Translations under genes and position numbers: made by a program
In this document: one piece after another, positions 7,308 to 15,469 of the stretch
Position numbering within the stretch: the first letter of the stretch is position 1
Layout of the letters: every line of letters begins with the position of its first letter
Notes under the pieces: generated by a model
What the model was told of the DNA's origin: nothing
What the model saw: only the letters and a program-made list of their open reading frames with translations
Databases searched by the model: none
Assembly (NCBI GenBank): GCA_043802925.1
Contig: JAZDKP010000020.1
Location: 1-36,855 of the forward strand
From: JAZDKP01 sp043802925
GTDB taxonomy: Bacteria; Fibrobacterota; OXYB2-FULL-49-7; JAEUSG01
Length of the DNA: 36,855 nt
Reading direction: 5' to 3'

Positions 7308-8958
7308 AAAACGCATCATGATTCAATTCCAGTCCGAGTGACGCGGGCGCGAACGTACTTTTGGGGCCGCTGAAAGTAAGATTGGCTGCAAGTCCGCCCC
7401 CCTGCCAGGATATTTTTTGCTCTGCAAACAAACAAAACGTACCGGCCGTGCCGGCACTATCGGATATGCACGTGCCCGACGCTCCAAAGGCAAACCTCAA
7501 CCGCGCAGGAAACGTGAACTCGGTGCGCAGCCGTCCGCGCAACTGGCGGACACCCTCCCTTGGCCGGCCCGCCTCGGCATAAACGGAGAACAACGCCATG
7601 GAGCGGAGGCGCGTTTCCGCAGCTCCAGACAGGGCCGCGGAAAACGTGGTGTCACCGGATGACTGGAAAAGGCCGGCCTTCTGCGCGAATTCAAGCGACA
7701 CCGGGTGACCGGGCAAAAGGACATGCTCCGTCACTCCGGCGCAAAGTCGGGACTCGCGCCACACACCGGATGCGTCGGCCGTAAGCCAGGGCCGTATCCA
7801 ATGGACCCTGTTTTTAAAACGCAAAAAGGCGTTCAGGCCGCGTTCATTGCGCCGGAGCCCGTAGAACCGCAATCCGTCAGCGGAATCACCCATCGTCTGG
7901 ATGCGGCCGGAAAAGGCGGATTCGCCGCGGCCAACCGGGTTGAAATACGCTTGCGAATAATGATGGAAGCCCATGCCGGCGTCCACTTGACCGCTGCGCC
8001 GGATACACTCGCCCTGAAAGGCGAAACCGCTGTCTGAAAAGGAAAGCTCAGCCCCGGCCCGGATGCGCGAAGGACGGTATAGGGCAAAAATCCCTTTGCT
8101 GAAGGCCGTAAGAACATCCGCGCCCCGGGCACCGTTGAGGACGGACCGGAGCAGAATGACGCCACAACTCCCTGCCCCCTGTTCCGCGCAAAGACCGTAG
8201 CCCAGCGTCCGGTTGCGTCCCGGCGTTTGATTGTGATCCGGATCCGAAAAAAAGAATGCGAACGGAAAAAGAGGTCCCACGTTTGCCCGTGCCAGTACTC
8301 CGAAAGGGTCACGGGAATCCGGGGAGAAAACACTTTTGGAAAAGGTCTGCAGCAACGGGATGGAACCCGCGGCCAGCGGCGCACCGCCCAGCGTCAGCCC
8401 CTCGCCCGGCCGGAATGCGCAATTGCCCAGCTGGAGCTCGGACAGAAAGCCAGTACCCTGGACCCGGACGCTGTTCCGTCGGAAACGGCCGCGCCCAAAA
8501 CCGTCCGAAACCAGGCGCGATTCCGCGGAGAACCTTTCCGCGCGCCATTGCAGAGCCACAGAATGTCCCCCCTGCTGCGCGATTCCGGCCGTATCGTAAC
8601 CCTGCCGAAGCCGGTAATCCGCGGCCAGCGAACGGTGGGCATGGCCAGGGAAACTGACGAAGGGCCCTATCTTGATGAACAGCCCGGCCGGAATGTCTGC
8701 GCTGTCAACGGCACCCAAAACGCACAGGGAATCGAGCACTGCAAGCTCCTCATCCGTGACCTCCGGCACCCGGCGGAGCTCGGACAGGGCCAGACAGAGG
8801 CCGGGCCGTTCGTCGGCAAGTGCGGCAAGGGTGAAAAAGGTCTCTCTGTCAATTTCACCGCTTTCCAGGGCGCTGTTCAGTTCCACCTCAGAATAAAGGG
8901 GAAGCGCCAAGGCCGGTAAGAAGGTCAGAAACAGCAGTGTCAAAACATATCGAATCAT
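7306..8958 (-). CDS. Secreted predicted outer-membrane barrel protein with possible helix-hairpin-helix N-terminus
   Basis: A 550-residue protein with a signal peptide (about 1-19, LTLLFLTFLPALALP). Residues 25-85 are helical and resemble degenerate helix-hairpin-helix repeats ('LNSALESGEIDRETFFTLAAL', then 'LRRVPEVTDEELAVLDSL'), as in ComEA-type DNA-binding domains. From about residue 100 to the end the sequence alternates hydrophobic and polar residues with many aromatic and glycine residues. It ends in a hydrophobic strand closing at Phe550, as expected of an outer-membrane beta-barrel. I do not recognise a named family. The helix-hairpin-helix reading is an inference from spacing and should be treated as weak. 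The gene is divergent from the patatin gene and upstream of the ComEC-like MBL lipoprotein on the same strand. No Shine-Dalgarno is obvious. Confidence 0.6.
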   Translation of the reverse strand: MIRYVLTLLFLTFLPALALPLYSEVELNSALESGEIDRETFFTLAALADERPGLCLALSELRRVPEVTDEELAVLDSLCVLGAVDSADIPAGLFIKIGPFVSFPGHAHRSLAADYRLRQGYDTAGIAQQGGHSVALQWRAERFSAESRLVSDGFGRGRFRRNSVRVQGTGFLSELQLGNCAFRPGEGLTLGGAPLAAGSIPLLQTFSKSVFSPDSRDPFGVLARANVGPLFPFAFFFSDPDHNQTPGRNRTLGYGLCAEQGAGSCGVILLRSVLNGARGADVLTAFSKGIFALYRPSRIRAGAELSFSDSGFAFQGECIRRSGQVDAGMGFHHYSQAYFNPVGRGESAFSGRIQTMGDSADGLRFYGLRRNERGLNAFLRFKNRVHWIRPWLTADASGVWRESRLCAGVTEHVLLPGHPVSLEFAQKAGLFQSSGDTTFSAALSGAAETRLRSMALFSVYAEAGRPREGVRQLRGRLRTEFTFPARLRFAFGASGTCISDSAGTAGTFCLFAEQKISWQGGGLAANLTFSGPKSTFAPASLGLELNHDAF

Positions 8959-9050
8959 AGATTATGGTTTTAATCTCAATGGCGCAATTTGTATATTTTG
9001 GGCGTTAATGACAGCATAAAACACGTTTGACCCTTCGAATTGCATCGGTT

Positions 9051-11765
9051 ATGCGTATATTATTATTAATTATCCTATCTTTCGTCTTATCCATCAGGGC
9101 CTTTGAAATTTCTGTGCCCGAACCGGGCGCCCGATGCGAAAAAAAACAGGGTCCCTTAAACTTTTACGGGCCGGAAAAGCCGAAAATCGCGCTGGTGCTG
9201 GCGGGTGGAGGCTCCCGTGGCTTTGCGCACGTAGGCGTCATCAAAGCACTCGAGCGCGAGGGCATTGTCCCGGACATCGTGGTGGGCACCAGCATGGGGA
9301 GTGTGGTGGGCGGATTCTATGCCGCGGGCATACCCTGTGACGAACTGGAAAGGCTGGCCCTTTCCATCAACTGGGACGACCTCTTCCGCGACACCCCGTT
9401 GCGCAGCGACAAGTTCCTCACCCAGAAAAAGGGCGAGGAAAGCCACCAACTGGCCTTCCGTTTCAACAGCGGGCGCATTGTCATTCCCACCGCGTTAAAC
9501 GCGGGGCACAACATCATCAACCTGTTTCTGGACAAGACCCTCGGCGCCGACTACCGCGCGGGGTTCAATTTTGACAGCCTCGGCAAGCAGTACCGCGCCC
9601 TGGCCACGGACCTCGTGAACGCGCGCCGCGTGGTCCTGAAGGAGGGCTGCCTGGCCGAAGCCATACGCGCCTCCATGGCCGTGCCCTTCCTGTTTACCCC
9701 GTTCACCCTGGACCGCAAAATGCTGGTCGATGGCGGCTTTATGAACATCCTGCCCGTGGACGTGGCCCGGGACATGGGGGCGGACGTCATCATTGCCGTG
9801 GATGTCAAGCCCGTGCTCGCCACGGAAGAGGAGCTCCGGAACCCCATCTCCTTCATCGACCAGGTCGTGGCCATCTGCCTCACCAACCAGTCCACCCTGC
9901 CGGGCCTGGATTCGGCCACGCGAATCACGCCCGACCTCGCCCGCCACGGATCCGCCGATTATTCCGATGTGGCCTCGCTCATCGCATCGGGCGAGCGCGC
10001 GGCCACGGAAAAAATCCCGGACATCCTAAGGAAAATACGGGCCTTCCGGCCGCAGCCCCCGGCCGAGACCCTGCGGGTCCAGGTCACCCGAATCAACGGA
10101 CTCGAACGGACGCCCAACGCGGCCGTGTCCGAGGCCCTGCAGATTGAAGCCGGCCGGCCGGTGACCGCCTCCGGCCTCCGCGACGCCGCCTGGCGGCTCT
10201 ACCGGACCGGGTATTTCGACAGCGTCCGGTTCGCGACAACCGCCATGCCCTCCGGCGTCTCGCTGGCCGTCACGGTCAAGGAGCGGATGCCCGTGCAGAG
10301 CATCACCTTCCGCAACAACATGGCCTTTTCCGAGGCCGAACTCGAGGAACTCTTTCCGATTAAAGCCGGAATGCCCGCCAACCCCGTGCTGATTCGCGAG
10401 GGCGGCACGGCCCTGGAAACGGCCTACGCGGAAAAAGGCTTCCCATTGGCCCGCATCGCCGGGATCGACGAACTGGGCGGCAATTTTGAAATCACCGTGG
10501 ATGAAGGCCGCATCGGGCGAATCGACATTGTGGGGAATGAAAAAACCGACGAAAGCGTCATCCTCCGGGAAATTTCCCTCTTTCGGGGCAAACCGTTCTC
10601 CGCGCAGCAGGCCGCGCACGACATCCGGAACCTTTACGCCACGGGCCTCTTTGACTACGCTTACTTCAACCTGTCGCATGGCGACAGCGGGGCGGTCCTG
10701 ACCCTGCATGTCCGTGAAAAACCCTCCGAGGTCTTCCGGATCGGAGCGCGTTATGACAATGTCCGCATGCTCGAGGGTTTCCTCGGCTTCCAGTCACTCA
10801 ATTTCGCGCGGCGCGGAATGGTGCTCAATTCCATCCTGCACTACGGTCTGCGCCGCGAAAAGTACCTTCTCGGTCTCCGGAGCGACCGCCTCCTCCACAC
10901 CTTCCTTTCCATGGACGCCAAGGCCTATTACTACCGGGACCGCAAATACGTGACCGACCCTGACGACTCCACCCGCTTCACCTTCAACACGCTCCGGAAA
11001 ATCGGCACCCATGTCAGCCTCGCGCACCAGATTCTAAAAATGGGCACGCTCTCCTATGTCTTTTACCTGGAGCACTACAAGAGCAACCAGGACAACAGCT
11101 CCCTCGGGCCCATCAAGAACTACATGCAGGGGCTCCGCGTGGTGTCGCTCCGATCCGAATTCGACACCTACGATCATCCCGACTTCCCGAAGACGGGCTT
11201 CACGCTTTTCGCCTCCACGGACTTCGGCCTCGACATCATCGGCCAACACGACGCGTTCTTCAAGACCACGCTGACCTCCTCCGGGGCAATCAGCCCGTCC
11301 CGGAGGCACACCTTCCTGCCCTCCCTGTACCTGACCATGTCGGACGTGGCCCTGCCCGACCCGGTCCGGAACTATCTGGGCGGCGCCACGGAACTGCGTA
11401 TGAACGACGAAATCGTGTTTCATAACTCCTTTCCGCTATACGGATTCCCGGAACAGGCCTTCACCGGTGATTATCTCATGGCGTTGCGGCTGGCCTGGCG
11501 CGTCAACCTCTGGCGAAATGTGTATTTCACGCTCATCGGCAACGCGGGTGAAACCTGGACCACCACGGCCTTCAAATGGACGGAACTCTCCGACCAGGTG
11601 CAGACCGATTCGTACCGCGGGGCGGGCGCATCGCTGGCCGTGGATATCCCGAAGTTCGGCCCGGTGAGCGTCACGGCCGGCCTGCCCCTGCTCACCGCGG
11701 AGCAGAAAACGCGCCTCAAGGACCAACGCTGGACCCTGTATGTTTCCCTGGGACATAATTTTTAG
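9051..11765 (+). CDS. Patatin-like phospholipase fused to POTRA repeats and a BamA-type barrel
   Basis: A 904-residue protein from the ATG at 9051, chosen because it starts directly with the signal peptide (MRILLLIILSFVLSIRA); an upstream TTG at 9027 would add 8 residues. The patatin domain (about 45-330) has the oxyanion loop GGGSRG (52-57), the nucleophile elbow GTSMG with Ser81 and the DGG motif with Asp227, so the Ser-Asp dyad is intact. About 340-560 fits three POTRA-like modules ('V-x-x-I-x-G-L', 'I-T-F-R-N-N', 'I-D-I-V-G-N-E-K-T'), then a BamA/Omp85 barrel ending in Phe904. The plan matches PlpD-like type Vd secreted lipases, which usually carry a single POTRA. It begins a co-directional run, and the sensor gene starts 9 nt after its stop. 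Confidence 0.9.
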   Translation: MRILLLIILSFVLSIRAFEISVPEPGARCEKKQGPLNFYGPEKPKIALVLAGGGSRGFAHVGVIKALEREGIVPDIVVGTSMGSVVGGFYAAGIPCDELERLALSINWDDLFRDTPLRSDKFLTQKKGEESHQLAFRFNSGRIVIPTALNAGHNIINLFLDKTLGADYRAGFNFDSLGKQYRALATDLVNARRVVLKEGCLAEAIRASMAVPFLFTPFTLDRKMLVDGGFMNILPVDVARDMGADVIIAVDVKPVLATEEELRNPISFIDQVVAICLTNQSTLPGLDSATRITPDLARHGSADYSDVASLIASGERAATEKIPDILRKIRAFRPQPPAETLRVQVTRINGLERTPNAAVSEALQIEAGRPVTASGLRDAAWRLYRTGYFDSVRFATTAMPSGVSLAVTVKERMPVQSITFRNNMAFSEAELEELFPIKAGMPANPVLIREGGTALETAYAEKGFPLARIAGIDELGGNFEITVDEGRIGRIDIVGNEKTDESVILREISLFRGKPFSAQQAAHDIRNLYATGLFDYAYFNLSHGDSGAVLTLHVREKPSEVFRIGARYDNVRMLEGFLGFQSLNFARRGMVLNSILHYGLRREKYLLGLRSDRLLHTFLSMDAKAYYYRDRKYVTDPDDSTRFTFNTLRKIGTHVSLAHQILKMGTLSYVFYLEHYKSNQDNSSLGPIKNYMQGLRVVSLRSEFDTYDHPDFPKTGFTLFASTDFGLDIIGQHDAFFKTTLTSSGAISPSRRHTFLPSLYLTMSDVALPDPVRNYLGGATELRMNDEIVFHNSFPLYGFPEQAFTGDYLMALRLAWRVNLWRNVYFTLIGNAGETWTTTAFKWTELSDQVQTDSYRGAGASLAVDIPKFGPVSVTAGLPLLTAEQKTRLKDQRWTLYVSLGHNF

Positions 11766-11774
11766 GAAATCCCC

Positions 11775-12848
11775 ATGAACATTTCCCAAAAGATACTCGC
11801 CGGCTTCATCATCGTCTCGTTGGTCGGGATTCTTGGCAACCTGATGACGTTTGTCAAGACCGGCAACATCGCGCTTTCGGCTCAGTCGATCGCGCAGATT
11901 GAATCCGTGAAGCAGCGGAACGACAAAATCAACGCGAACCTGGAACTCCAGCGCCGTCTGGCCACGGAGTACCTCACCCGGCCCGACCCCGAAACGTATG
12001 GTTTCTTCGTGGAATCCGGAAACAAGTTCACGGCCTTCATTGCCGCCTTCCGCACCGAGGCGGCCCTCTCCGACAGCGAGGCCCTGGGCTATATCAACCG
12101 GCTCGTCTCCGCGCAAAACAACTTCATCAACCAGTTCAACCACGCCCAATACCTGTCCGTCGACATCGACCGCACCCGCGCCATCCGCGAAACCCAGTAT
12201 GCGGCCGACAAGGTCGCACAGATATCCCTGAATCTGTCGCTCCATTTGAACGAGCGCGCGGACATCCAGCTCGCGCGGGTAAGCCACGCGACCCGCGCCA
12301 TCAGCAAAATGGTGATCGCGCTCCTTGCCTTCACCTGCTTCATCACCATCGCGTTCTGCGTCTACATCGAACGGTCGTTCATGCTGCCCTTCCGGCGGCT
12401 CAAGTACGGCATCCGCGCCATCGGGCAGGGCAAGTTCGATGAAATCGCGGATCTCCAGGCCGAGGACGAGGAAGTCCAGATGCTCATTGAGGCGTTCCAG
12501 GACATGGCCCGCGAACTGCGGCGCTACCGCGACAACCTCATCGAGACCGAACGCATGAAGGCCATCCATTCACTCGCCACGGGCGTGAGCCACGAGGTCA
12601 ACAACCCCCTCACCATCATCTCGGGCACCGCCGAATACATCCGGTCTGTCAAGGGATGCGCGGACTCTGACCTAAAGGAGAAGATGACCATCATCATCGA
12701 CGAGGTCCAGCGCATCTCCGACATCACGCGCAAACTCACCCATATCCAGCGCCTCATTGTGGACGACTACACGCTCACCCAGAGCGCGACCGCCGAGGAC
12801 CGGAGCCTGGTCAACTTCACCGATTCCGCGGAGAAAAAGAAACCATGA
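11775..12848 (+). CDS. Membrane sensor with HAMP and DHp domain but no ATPase domain
   Basis: A 357-residue protein: membrane segment 1 (about 8-28), a helical periplasmic sensor (29-176), membrane segment 2 (about 177-197), a HAMP-like linker (198-250) and a histidine-kinase dimerisation domain with the H-box SLATGVSHEVNNPL (phospho-acceptor His273). After the second DHp helix ('ITRKLTHIQ') only about 35 polar residues remain. The HATPase domain with its N, G1 and G2 boxes is absent, and no frame downstream supplies it because hisA begins at once. It could accept phosphate from another kinase, heterodimerise with one, or signal by shape alone. AGGAAA precedes the ATG. The stop overlaps hisA by 4 nt. 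Confidence 0.85.
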   Translation: MNISQKILAGFIIVSLVGILGNLMTFVKTGNIALSAQSIAQIESVKQRNDKINANLELQRRLATEYLTRPDPETYGFFVESGNKFTAFIAAFRTEAALSDSEALGYINRLVSAQNNFINQFNHAQYLSVDIDRTRAIRETQYAADKVAQISLNLSLHLNERADIQLARVSHATRAISKMVIALLAFTCFITIAFCVYIERSFMLPFRRLKYGIRAIGQGKFDEIADLQAEDEEVQMLIEAFQDMARELRRYRDNLIETERMKAIHSLATGVSHEVNNPLTIISGTAEYIRSVKGCADSDLKEKMTIIIDEVQRISDITRKLTHIQRLIVDDYTLTQSATAEDRSLVNFTDSAEKKKP

Positions 12849-13594
12849 TGTTTCTGCCCGCCATCGACCTCCTCAAGGGACAGTGCGTCCGCCTCCTGCA
12901 AGGGGAAAAAGACAAGGCCACGGTCTACCACGACCATCCAGCGGAAGTGGCGGCCGGTTTTGAGCGCGACGGCGCGGACGGCATCCACGTGGTCGACCTC
13001 GACGGCGCCTTTGAGGGCCGCCAGCGCAACATCGAGTCCATCCGCGCCGTAGTCGAGGCCGTGGGCCTGCCGGTGGAAGTGGGCGGCGGCATCCGGACAC
13101 TCGGTGACATTGAACACCTGTTCTCCGCGGGCGTGGCGCGCGTCATCCTGGGCACCGCGGCCGTGGAAAACCCGGAACTGCTCGGCGAGGCCGTGGCCAC
13201 ATTCGGCGCGGAGCGCGTCTGGGCCGGCATCGACGCCCGCAACGGACGCGCGGCCATCAAGGGCTGGGTCCAGGATTCGGGCATTCCGGCCGTGGAACTG
13301 GGCAAGCGCATGCGGGACCTGGGGGTGAAAACCGTCATCTACACCGATATCCGGCGCGACGGCGCCCTCACCGGGCCCAATATCAACGAGACCCGGCGCA
13401 TGGCCGTTGAGACCGGCCTTTCAATCATCGCTTCCGGCGGAGTTCATTCCTTAAAGGACATCCGCGATCTCATGGGCATCGAAAAGGATGGCGTTGCCGG
13501 CATCATTGCCGGAAGGGCCATTTACGAAGGAACGATGACAGTGGAAAAAGCCGTTCGTCTTCTCAAACACAAAGAAACGGGAGTGCCGGAATAA
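12845..13594 (+). CDS. hisA: HisA, ProFAR isomerase (histidine biosynthesis)
   Basis: A 249-residue TIM barrel catalysing the Amadori isomerisation of ProFAR to PRFAR, the step before HisF/HisH. It starts MMFLPAIDLLKGQCVRL, and with the first ATG the catalytic acid falls at Asp8, as in characterised HisA. The second catalytic aspartate lies in AGIDARNG, followed by 'TDIRRDGALTGPN' and the C-terminal phosphate-binding 'IIASGGVHS' and 'GIIAGRAIYEG' loops. The length is normal. The ATG overlaps the stop of the sensor gene by 4 nt, so translation is coupled to a signalling protein. hisF follows after 1 nt. No HisH, HisG or HisE is in the window. Confidence 0.96.
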   Translation: MMFLPAIDLLKGQCVRLLQGEKDKATVYHDHPAEVAAGFERDGADGIHVVDLDGAFEGRQRNIESIRAVVEAVGLPVEVGGGIRTLGDIEHLFSAGVARVILGTAAVENPELLGEAVATFGAERVWAGIDARNGRAAIKGWVQDSGIPAVELGKRMRDLGVKTVIYTDIRRDGALTGPNINETRRMAVETGLSIIASGGVHSLKDIRDLMGIEKDGVAGIIAGRAIYEGTMTVEKAVRLLKHKETGVPE

Positions 13595-13595
13595 C

Positions 13596-14366
13596 ATGCT
13601 GACACGCCGCATCATCCCCTGCCTCGACGTACACCAGGGCCGCGTGGTCAAAGGCGTCAATTTCGTCAACCTGGTCGACGCCGGGGACCCGGTGGAGCAG
13701 GCCAAGGTCTACGACGCCGAGGGGGCGGATGAACTCGTCTTTCTCGACATCACCGCCTCGTCCGACGGCCGCGCCATCATGCATGACGTGGTGCGCCGCA
13801 CCGCGGAGCAGGTCTTTATCCCGTTCACCGTGGGCGGCGGACTGCGCACGCTCGCCGACATTCGCGACATCGTGGCCGCGGGCGCGGACAAGGTGTCGGT
13901 CAACACGGCCGCGGTGCAGAACCCGGACCTCATCCGCCAGGGCGCCGAAAGCTTTGGCGACCAGTGTATTGTGACCGCCATTGACGCGCGGCGCACGGGC
14001 GCCACCCCGTCCGGCTGGGAGGTCGTCATCCACGGCGGCCGCACGCCCACGGGCCGCGACGCGGTCGAATGGGCGCAGGAGGCCGTATCGCTGGGGTCGG
14101 GTGAAATCCTCCTCACCTCCATGGACACGGACGGCACCCAAAACGGCTTTGACCTGCCCCTCACCCGCGCTGTTTCCCGCGCGGTGCGCGTACCAATCAT
14201 CGCCTCGGGCGGGTGCGGCGCGCTGGCCCATTTCTACGACGTTTTTACCGAAGGCGAGGCCGACGCGGCCCTGGCCGCATCGGTTTTCCATTTCAACGAA
14301 TTGCGCATTGCGGACGTCAAAAGTTTCCTTCGGGAAAAAGGCGTCCCCGTCAGGAGGTCCCTGTGA
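13596..14366 (+). CDS. hisF: HisF, imidazole glycerol phosphate synthase cyclase subunit
   Basis: A 256-residue TIM barrel that joins HisH-derived ammonia to PRFAR to make imidazole glycerol phosphate and AICAR. The opening MLTRRIIPCLDVHQGRVVKG places the catalytic Asp at position 11, and the second catalytic Asp is in VTAIDARRTG. 'VGGGLRTLADI', 'LLTSMDTDGT' and 'IIASGGCGAL' are phosphate-binding or barrel motifs. The length is normal. The partner glutaminase hisH is absent from this window and must lie elsewhere. The stop overlaps the proB GTG start by 4 nt (GTGA), joining histidine and proline genes in one coupled unit. Confidence 0.97.
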   Translation: MLTRRIIPCLDVHQGRVVKGVNFVNLVDAGDPVEQAKVYDAEGADELVFLDITASSDGRAIMHDVVRRTAEQVFIPFTVGGGLRTLADIRDIVAAGADKVSVNTAAVQNPDLIRQGAESFGDQCIVTAIDARRTGATPSGWEVVIHGGRTPTGRDAVEWAQEAVSLGSGEILLTSMDTDGTQNGFDLPLTRAVSRAVRVPIIASGGCGALAHFYDVFTEGEADAALAASVFHFNELRIADVKSFLREKGVPVRRSL

Positions 14367-15469
14367 ACCGGAGCGACCTTTCCCTTCGAAAACGCGTGGT
14401 CGTAAAGGTGGGCACCTCGCAGCTCACCAACGCCCAGAACCACGTGGACCCCGATAAAATGAAAGCCATCGTGGCGCAGATTGCCCGCGTGCGCAAAAGC
14501 GGCCGCGAGGTTCTGCTCGTAACCTCCGGCGCCGTAGGGATAGGCCTGGGGCTCACGGGCCGCACCGCCTATCCCCGGGCCATTGCCGAGCGCCAGGCCC
14601 TGGCGGCCATGGGCCAGAGCCGGCTCATGCACATGTACGAGACCTGCTTCCGGCCGCACAACCTCTGCGTGGGCCAGGTCCTCCTGACCGCGCAGGACGT
14701 GCACACACGCGAGCGCTACCTCAACGTGCGCAACACCCTCCTCCGCCTGCTCGAATTCGGCGCCATTCCAGTGATCAACGAAAACGACACGGTGTCGGTC
14801 TCTGAAATCAAGTTCGGCGACAACGACACCCTGTCGGCCAACGTGGCGCTCGCGGCCGGGGCCGACCTGCTGGTGCTGCTGACCGACACGGACGGGCTGT
14901 TTGACAAGAACCCCAAACTCGTAAAGGGCGCGGAGCGCATCCGCGAGGTCAAAAAAATCGACGACCGGATTGCGGGCCTCGCCAAAGGCTCCGACAAAAT
15001 GACGGCCATCGGCGGCATGGAAACAAAAATCACGGCCGCGCGCATTGCCACAGCCGCGGGCGTACCCGTGGTCATCGCCCGCGGAACCGACCCGGACGTG
15101 CTCATGGATATTTTATCGGGCGCGGACACGGGCACCTTCTTCCACCCCTCGGCGCACGGTCTCAACCAGAAGGAGCGCTGGATTGCGCACACCCGCAAAA
15201 AACCGGGCAGCCTTGTGGTGGACCGCGGCTGTAGGGCCGCCCTCCTCAAGGGCGCCAGCATCCTTCCCGTGGGCGTCACAGCCGTCAAGGGCGATTTTGA
15301 CAAGGGCGATTCCGTCCGCGTGCTCGACGACAAGGGACGTGAAATCGGGACCGGCCTCTCCAATTATTCGGCCCGCGAATTCAAGGAAGTGATGGGCCAA
15401 AAATTCAAGGAGGAAATCATCCATTCAGATAATTTCGTACGGAACGAAAACTACGAGGACACGCCATGA
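14363..15469 (+). CDS. proB: ProB, glutamate 5-kinase with PUA domain
   Basis: A 368-residue enzyme making gamma-glutamyl phosphate, the first step of proline synthesis. The start is the GTG at 14363, preceded at 5 nt by AGGAGG (14352-14357) and giving the family N-terminus ('RVVVKVGTSQLTN'). An earlier in-frame ATG would only add sequence from inside hisF. The amino-acid-kinase domain (about 1-260) has 'VTSGAVGIGLG', 'INENDTVS' with 'FGDNDTLSA', 'LLTDTDGLF' and 'GMETKI'. A C-terminal PUA domain (about 280-360) is present, as in E. coli ProB. The stop overlaps proA by 4 nt. Confidence 0.96.
   Translation: MNRSDLSLRKRVVVKVGTSQLTNAQNHVDPDKMKAIVAQIARVRKSGREVLLVTSGAVGIGLGLTGRTAYPRAIAERQALAAMGQSRLMHMYETCFRPHNLCVGQVLLTAQDVHTRERYLNVRNTLLRLLEFGAIPVINENDTVSVSEIKFGDNDTLSANVALAAGADLLVLLTDTDGLFDKNPKLVKGAERIREVKKIDDRIAGLAKGSDKMTAIGGMETKITAARIATAAGVPVVIARGTDPDVLMDILSGADTGTFFHPSAHGLNQKERWIAHTRKKPGSLVVDRGCRAALLKGASILPVGVTAVKGDFDKGDSVRVLDDKGREIGTGLSNYSAREFKEVMGQKFKEEIIHSDNFVRNENYEDTP

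Noticed and set aside
7221..7319. Longer start of the MBL lipoprotein at 7319
   Set aside because: It would translate through the long hairpin and bury the signal peptide 33 residues inside the protein.
11436..12569. Leftward open frame of 377 codons opposite the patatin end and the sensor gene
   Set aside because: It crosses a real gene boundary on the other strand and encodes an Asp/Gly/Val/His-rich peptide without motifs.
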